From positions 1-9,789 of the forward strand of contig JBKHHW010000114.1 of NCBI GenBank assembly GCA_046538945.1: DNA of 9,789 nucleotides. The letters are read 5' to 3'. Source of the stretch: JAEZKC01 sp046538945 (GTDB taxonomy: Bacteria; Fibrobacterota; Chitinivibrionia; Chitinivibrionales; Chitinispirillaceae). This document shows positions 6,992-9,789 of the stretch, in pieces. A program made the position numbers and the translations under genes. The first letter of the stretch is position 1, and every line of letters starts with the position of its first letter. The notes beneath the pieces were generated by a model. The model worked only from the letters and a program-made list of their open reading frames with translations, was not told the DNA's origin and did no database searches.

Positions 6992-7741
6992 GTGAAGTAC
7001 AGGAATATTCGCAAAATCCTACGATCGATACGTTTGATTTTAAACGGATCCGCCGGACATCTCGTCGAACCGGGTCCTCACAACGTCACGATATTATTAG
7101 CAAACAAAACTGCCCGGTTTTCGATGCCGGTAAAGGTGCGCCCCCAACTGGGAGAGCAGAATGAACACCGGATTCACAACATGAAACTGTGCTGCGATCT
7201 GATCAACGGTACTCTTCTTAAACCGAAAAACGTCTTTTCGCTTCAGCACTGTATCGGAGAACCCGGTGAAAAAAGAGGCTTCAAAACCGGACCGGTGATT
7301 ATCAATGGTACACTAGGCCACGGCTCGGGGGGCGGTATCTGCCAGATATCGACCGTGCTGTTCAACACCGCGCTTCTGGGGAATCTCAGGATAATTGAAA
7401 AGCACAACCACAGCAGCGATATCTGGGGTGAGAACAGAATGATAGGACTTGGAAGAGATGCTGCATACGTGTATCTTCGCAAAGATCTCATTTTTCAGAA
7501 CAACTCCAGATACCCTCTTCAGGTCAGCCTTGAACTGGATAGAACCACGATGACACTCACCGGTTCACTTTATCGACCCGAAATGTATAATGACGAGAAG
7601 GTTAAGATTTCAACGGATGTTCTCGAAGACAATACATCACATTTGTGGGTTGTAAAAACAAAAAGAACTGCTACAGGCACAGATGGTAAGAGCAGAACAA
7701 CCTACAGGAAAACGGAAAAATACAGGAAATGTAATGAGTGA
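6992..7741 (+). CDS. VanW family protein
   Basis: Protein of 249 residues with a VanW domain at about 55-197. VanW was named from vancomycin-resistance clusters and its biochemical function remains unknown; related domains occur in peptidoglycan-associated proteins. Signatures visible: an N-terminal stretch HNMKLCCDLINGTLLKPKNV (62-81) that includes the family's usual asparagine/glycine-rich start; the hallmark glycine-rich HGSGGGICQISTVLFNTAL (110-128); the H-rich KHNHSSD (137-143); and GLGRDAAYVYLRKDL (152-166), corresponding to the family G-x-DA motif. I see no signal peptide or membrane helix, so it probably acts in the cytoplasm unless the start is wrong. The tail (about 200-249) is basic and low in hydrophobics. 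GTG at 6992 is chosen with low certainty: it lies 7 nt after the radical SAM stop and has no ribosome site; TTG at 7034 or ATG at 7124 are alternatives. It overlaps the ATP-grasp gene by 8 nt, consistent with a joint pathway. Confidence 0.85.
   Translation: MKYRNIRKILRSIRLILNGSAGHLVEPGPHNVTILLANKTARFSMPVKVRPQLGEQNEHRIHNMKLCCDLINGTLLKPKNVFSLQHCIGEPGEKRGFKTGPVIINGTLGHGSGGGICQISTVLFNTALLGNLRIIEKHNHSSDIWGENRMIGLGRDAAYVYLRKDLIFQNNSRYPLQVSLELDRTTMTLTGSLYRPEMYNDEKVKISTDVLEDNTSHLWVVKTKRTATGTDGKSRTTYRKTEKYRKCNE
7724..7729 (+). promoter_or_regulatory. Ribosome binding site deciding the start of the ATP-grasp gene
   Basis: AGGAAA is followed 4 nt later by ATG at 7734 (AGGA is 6 nt away). This favours the start at 7734 over the in-frame ATG at 7683, which lies deep inside the VanW gene and would add 17 hydrophilic residues before the conserved beta strand. 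Confidence 0.65.
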
Positions 7742-8735
7742 AGTAAGAACGATCGGATTACTATACGAAACACTGGAAGACGCAATGGAATTCGGTCTGC
7801 CGCTCGAACGGCTTGACCACTGGCGTGAAGAGCACGAAATAGCCGCGATTGAAAATGCGGTGCAGTCCGCCGGTTTCGACACCTTGAGAATGGGCAACCC
7901 CTACGATTTCATCGCAAAATGGTCATCTCTGCCGGCAAAACCGGAGTTCATACTATCTCTATCGGTCGGTTTCAGATCCCGTTTCAGACAGGCTCTGGGG
8001 GCAATGGCGTGTGAACTGACTCACATTCCCTATTCAGGCCCTGACCCCTATGCGAAACTTGCCGGTCAGAACAAGCAGCTCCTTAAAGCTTTGTTTGACA
8101 AGCTTTCCGTTCCCACTCCAGCCTGGGCTTACGTGCACTCTTCCGACATGCTGAATCAGAAATTCCCGCCCTTTCCGCTGATTGTGAAACCTGCCTGCGA
8201 AGGTACGTCGGTGGGTATAAACGAAAAAGCGATAGTTACAACGGTATCATCACTCAGGGAATATGCCCACCACATTCTGCACGATCTTGGATATCCGGTC
8301 ATCGTGGAAAAATTCATTGAGGGTAAAGAGTACAAGCTCTGCTATACCGGAAATGCCCCGGACATCTGGAGAGGGATGATCGAGGATGTCCGGGAGGACG
8401 GATCTGCACTGGGGAAAGAGTTCTTCCATTATAATGCAAAACGAGACCGCCTGTTTAAAAAAGTAAAGAGAAATTTATCCGGTGATGTTTATAAACCGCT
8501 TGTCGAAATATGCGATTTTGTCTACTCTCTTCTGGCCCCGGCAGACTACGGAGTTTTTGATATACGGGAGGACAGAAACGGCAACTTTTTTATAATAGAC
8601 TACAACACAGATGCCACGCTGCATCCTGATAAAACCCTCGCCACCTGCAGCAGGCTCCACGGAATCTCCTATGGCCAGTTGATCCAATCGATTCTCAAGG
8701 CATCGTTTATCAGACAGGGGCTAAGATGGTATTAG
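7734..8735 (+). CDS. D-alanine-D-alanine ligase-like ATP-grasp enzyme
   Basis: Predicted ATP-dependent carboxylate-amine (amide or peptide) ligase, 333 residues from ATG 7734. The order of elements follows Ddl: N-terminal Rossmann-like part (1-105) with ILSLSVGFRSRFRQA (73-87) and IPYSGPDP (98-105); a helix with Lys114/Lys118; the ATP-grasp core VKPACEGTSVGI (151-162, Lys152), close to Ddl KPASEGSSVG; VIVEKFIEGKEY (189-200); and the metal site with Asp276 (GVFDI), Asp289 and Asn291 (FIIDYNTDATLHP). Nucleotide and metal residues appear complete. The substrate end differs from Ddl: GRxD, whose arginine binds D-Ala, reads GVFD, and the NTxPGMT segment reads NTDATLHP. It is thus probably not a D-Ala-D-Ala ligase but joins another amino acid or acid. 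The gene overlaps VanW by 8 nt (ATGAGTGA). A product of the neighbouring aminomutase-like enzyme is a reasonable but untested substrate. Confidence 0.85.
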   Translation: MSEVRTIGLLYETLEDAMEFGLPLERLDHWREEHEIAAIENAVQSAGFDTLRMGNPYDFIAKWSSLPAKPEFILSLSVGFRSRFRQALGAMACELTHIPYSGPDPYAKLAGQNKQLLKALFDKLSVPTPAWAYVHSSDMLNQKFPPFPLIVKPACEGTSVGINEKAIVTTVSSLREYAHHILHDLGYPVIVEKFIEGKEYKLCYTGNAPDIWRGMIEDVREDGSALGKEFFHYNAKRDRLFKKVKRNLSGDVYKPLVEICDFVYSLLAPADYGVFDIREDRNGNFFIIDYNTDATLHPDKTLATCSRLHGISYGQLIQSILKASFIRQGLRWY

Positions 8736-8751
8736 CATACGGCCCATCATC

Positions 8752-8775
8752 TGTCATCCTGAGTGAAAAGATCTT
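8752..8775. repeat. Intergenic repeat-like tract
   Basis: Positions 8752-8775 begin TGTCATCCTGAGTG and end AAAAGATCTT. This closely resembles a dispersed intergenic sequence seen in many bacterial genomes, of the type GTCATCCTGAGCGAAG...GGATCTT. It fills part of the 99-bp gap between the ATP-grasp and PP-loop genes. Only one copy is here, so repeat status comes from recollection of such elements, not from comparison within the window. The rest of the gap shows no promoter or terminator I can support. Confidence 0.4.
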
Positions 8776-8834
8776 TACATCATACCGGATACATCGAAAC
8801 TCGTGATAAATACTGAAAGCAACAGAGAATAATC

Positions 8835-9752
8835 ATGCGCAGACTACTGGAAAAACTGATCATCACCCTTTTTGATCTTCTTCCCAAAAAACTATCCGTG
8901 CGTTCATTTTTCATTTACTGGGGCGTTCTACCCTTTATCATAGTCAAGTTCACCAGAAGAAAGCTTCTCAAGAGGAATAACAATACAAGCACGGTTGCAG
9001 TAAAGCAGTGCAGTGAAAAGATCCTGCAGGTAACAGGTTACGAAGACCAGGAGATCTGCATACGCTATTCCGGCGGGACTGATTCAACCCTGGTTGCTGC
9101 AATCATGGCCCAGCGGTTCAGAAAGGTCCACCTTCTGACATTTGCATCATCCTACGAAGCTCTGACTCTTTACACCATCAAGTCCAGCCCGAAGAATTCT
9201 GTCTGCAATTTAGAATACCTGGAAAAACGCTACGGCAGGAAAAAATTCACGCACACAATCATGCGGATGGAAAAAGAGCGCGATGACATCTATTTCAACT
9301 ATTACCAGAAGCATATAACCGGAAAAAGCTTTTTAAGGGTGTCGTTCTGTCCCGCATGCACAATGGCCATGCATAAGATGACTATAGGTTACTGCAGAGA
9401 AAACGATATACGTTTTGCATCGGACGGCTCATGTATCGATTCGGGAGCGTATCTCTGGCAGATGCAGCACAAAGACAACCTGGAAATGATAAAGCAGGCG
9501 TACAGTTGGGCGGGAATAGAATATCTGATTAATCCCTGTTACAACGTCCCGGACAGCGCCGAGGCGCTTTTCGAAAAGGGAATTCTGCCCCAAAGGATCA
9601 ACAGCAACAGTTTCAACTACAGACGCCAAACGCAGCAGTTCTGCATACCTATTCAACTTCAGTCGCTGTGCCGGAATCTGCACGGAAGCGCAGAGCAGGT
9701 AGACCGTGGGGAGTTCAGAAGGTTTGTGGAAGAGGTGTGCCGATCCTTCTGA
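8835..9752 (+). CDS. PP-loop ATP pyrophosphatase (QueC/ExsB-like) with hydrophobic N-terminus
   Basis: Predicted N-type ATP pyrophosphatase (adenine nucleotide alpha hydrolase fold), 305 residues. These enzymes adenylate a carboxylate, amide or carbonyl oxygen and then allow attack by ammonia or sulfur. The PP-loop is clear: ICIRYSGGTDSTLVAA (74-89) with SGGTDS at 79-84. A cysteine pair follows in FCPAC (Cys172, Cys175), with Cys187 and Cys200 nearby, suggesting a metal site or a catalytic cysteine. DGSCIDSGAYLWQM (197-210) probably forms part of the active site. Residues about 22-40 (SVRSFFIYWGVLPFIIVKF) are hydrophobic and bounded by basic RRKLLKR, so the enzyme may touch the membrane. The next Met is residue 91, inside the domain, so ATG 8835 is the sensible start even though its ribosome site is weak. 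Substrate is unknown; queuosine-type synthesis, sugar amidotransfer (WbpG/PseA style) and tRNA thiolation are all possible. Its closeness to the operon suggests, without proof, a shared pathway. Confidence 0.75.
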   Translation: MRRLLEKLIITLFDLLPKKLSVRSFFIYWGVLPFIIVKFTRRKLLKRNNNTSTVAVKQCSEKILQVTGYEDQEICIRYSGGTDSTLVAAIMAQRFRKVHLLTFASSYEALTLYTIKSSPKNSVCNLEYLEKRYGRKKFTHTIMRMEKERDDIYFNYYQKHITGKSFLRVSFCPACTMAMHKMTIGYCRENDIRFASDGSCIDSGAYLWQMQHKDNLEMIKQAYSWAGIEYLINPCYNVPDSAEALFEKGILPQRINSNSFNYRRQTQQFCIPIQLQSLCRNLHGSAEQVDRGEFRRFVEEVCRSF

Positions 9753-9774
9753 CATTAGTACCGCACGCCCATCC

Positions 9775-9789
9775 GCTCACCCTGAGCCC
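9775..9789. repeat. Start of a probable dispersed repeat, cut by the window edge
   Basis: The last bases, GCTCACCCTGAGCCC, match the left half of the palindromic intergenic repeat type CACCCTGAGC...GTCGAAGGGTG common in many bacteria. The other half would lie outside the window. If complete, it would form a hairpin just after the PP-loop gene and could act as its terminator. Confidence 0.35.

Larger units (their letters stand above)
2295..8735 (+). other. Six-gene operon: envelope genes followed by amino acid enzymes
   Basis: Six plus-strand genes are separated by 3, -4, 2, 7 and -8 nt. Several lack strong ribosome sites of their own, which suggests one polycistronic mRNA with translational coupling. 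I see no terminator or promoter inside. The PP-loop gene at 8835 lies 99 nt further on, in the same direction, and may be read through because no terminator hairpin is visible in the gap. Confidence 0.7.

Noticed and set aside
7683..7733. Upstream in-frame ATG for the ATP-grasp gene
   Set aside because: It would overlap VanW by 59 nt, has no ribosome site and adds only hydrophilic residues before the conserved strand; ATG 7734 has AGGAAA in front.
7734..8735. Vancomycin resistance cluster (VanW with a D-Ala-D-Lac-type ligase)
   Set aside because: There is no VanH, VanX or VanY-type gene and no VanRS pair, the ligase pocket does not look like VanA or VanB, and the setting appears Gram-negative.
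8736..8834. Terminator between the operon and the PP-loop gene
   Set aside because: No GC-rich hairpin with a T-run is visible; the only symmetric element is the short AAAGATCTTT palindrome.

Overview
The window looks like part of a Gram-negative chromosome of moderate GC content. Signal peptides, an O-antigen ligase-type polymerase with TPR repeats and an M23 envelope peptidase point to a two-membrane cell. The tight operon and the gene styles would fit the Fibrobacteres-Chlorobi-Bacteroidetes side of the tree, but the lineage is a low-confidence guess. No rRNA, tRNA, CRISPR array, insertion sequence or phage gene is visible.

Layout. Positions 120-2042 (minus strand) carry a soluble hybrid-looking sensor histidine kinase: degenerate receiver, two PAS domains, coiled coil, HisKA and HATPase. 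A 252-bp divergent region (2043-2294) follows. From 2295 to 8735 six plus-strand genes are packed almost without gaps (-8 to +7 nt), which indicates one operon: a secreted M23 (LytM) endopeptidase-like protein; a multi-spanning Wzy/WaaL-type O-antigen ligase family protein with a C-terminal TPR region; a secreted or lipidated SH3 protein with a long unrecognised C-terminal region; a KamA-family radical SAM aminomutase-like enzyme; a VanW-domain protein; and a D-Ala-D-Ala-ligase-like ATP-grasp enzyme. After a 99-bp gap containing a repeat-like tract comes a seventh plus-strand gene (8835-9752), a PP-loop ATP pyrophosphatase with a hydrophobic N-terminus and a CxxC motif. The window ends inside what looks like another dispersed intergenic repeat.

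How the genes may work together (inference). The first half of the operon is envelope machinery: a peptidoglycan hydrolase-like protein, a polymer ligase/polymerase and an SH3 protein. The second half is amino acid chemistry: a radical SAM/PLP-type aminomutase relative, a carboxylate-amine ligase relative and a VanW protein, possibly with the ATP pyrophosphatase. Both the aminomutase-like and the ligase-like enzymes keep their cofactor or nucleotide motifs but have changed residues where the classical enzymes hold lysine or D-alanine. The most interesting reading is an undescribed pathway that makes an unusual (perhaps beta-) amino acid or small peptide and places it on a cell-envelope polymer. 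This is a hypothesis from gene content, not something the sequence proves.
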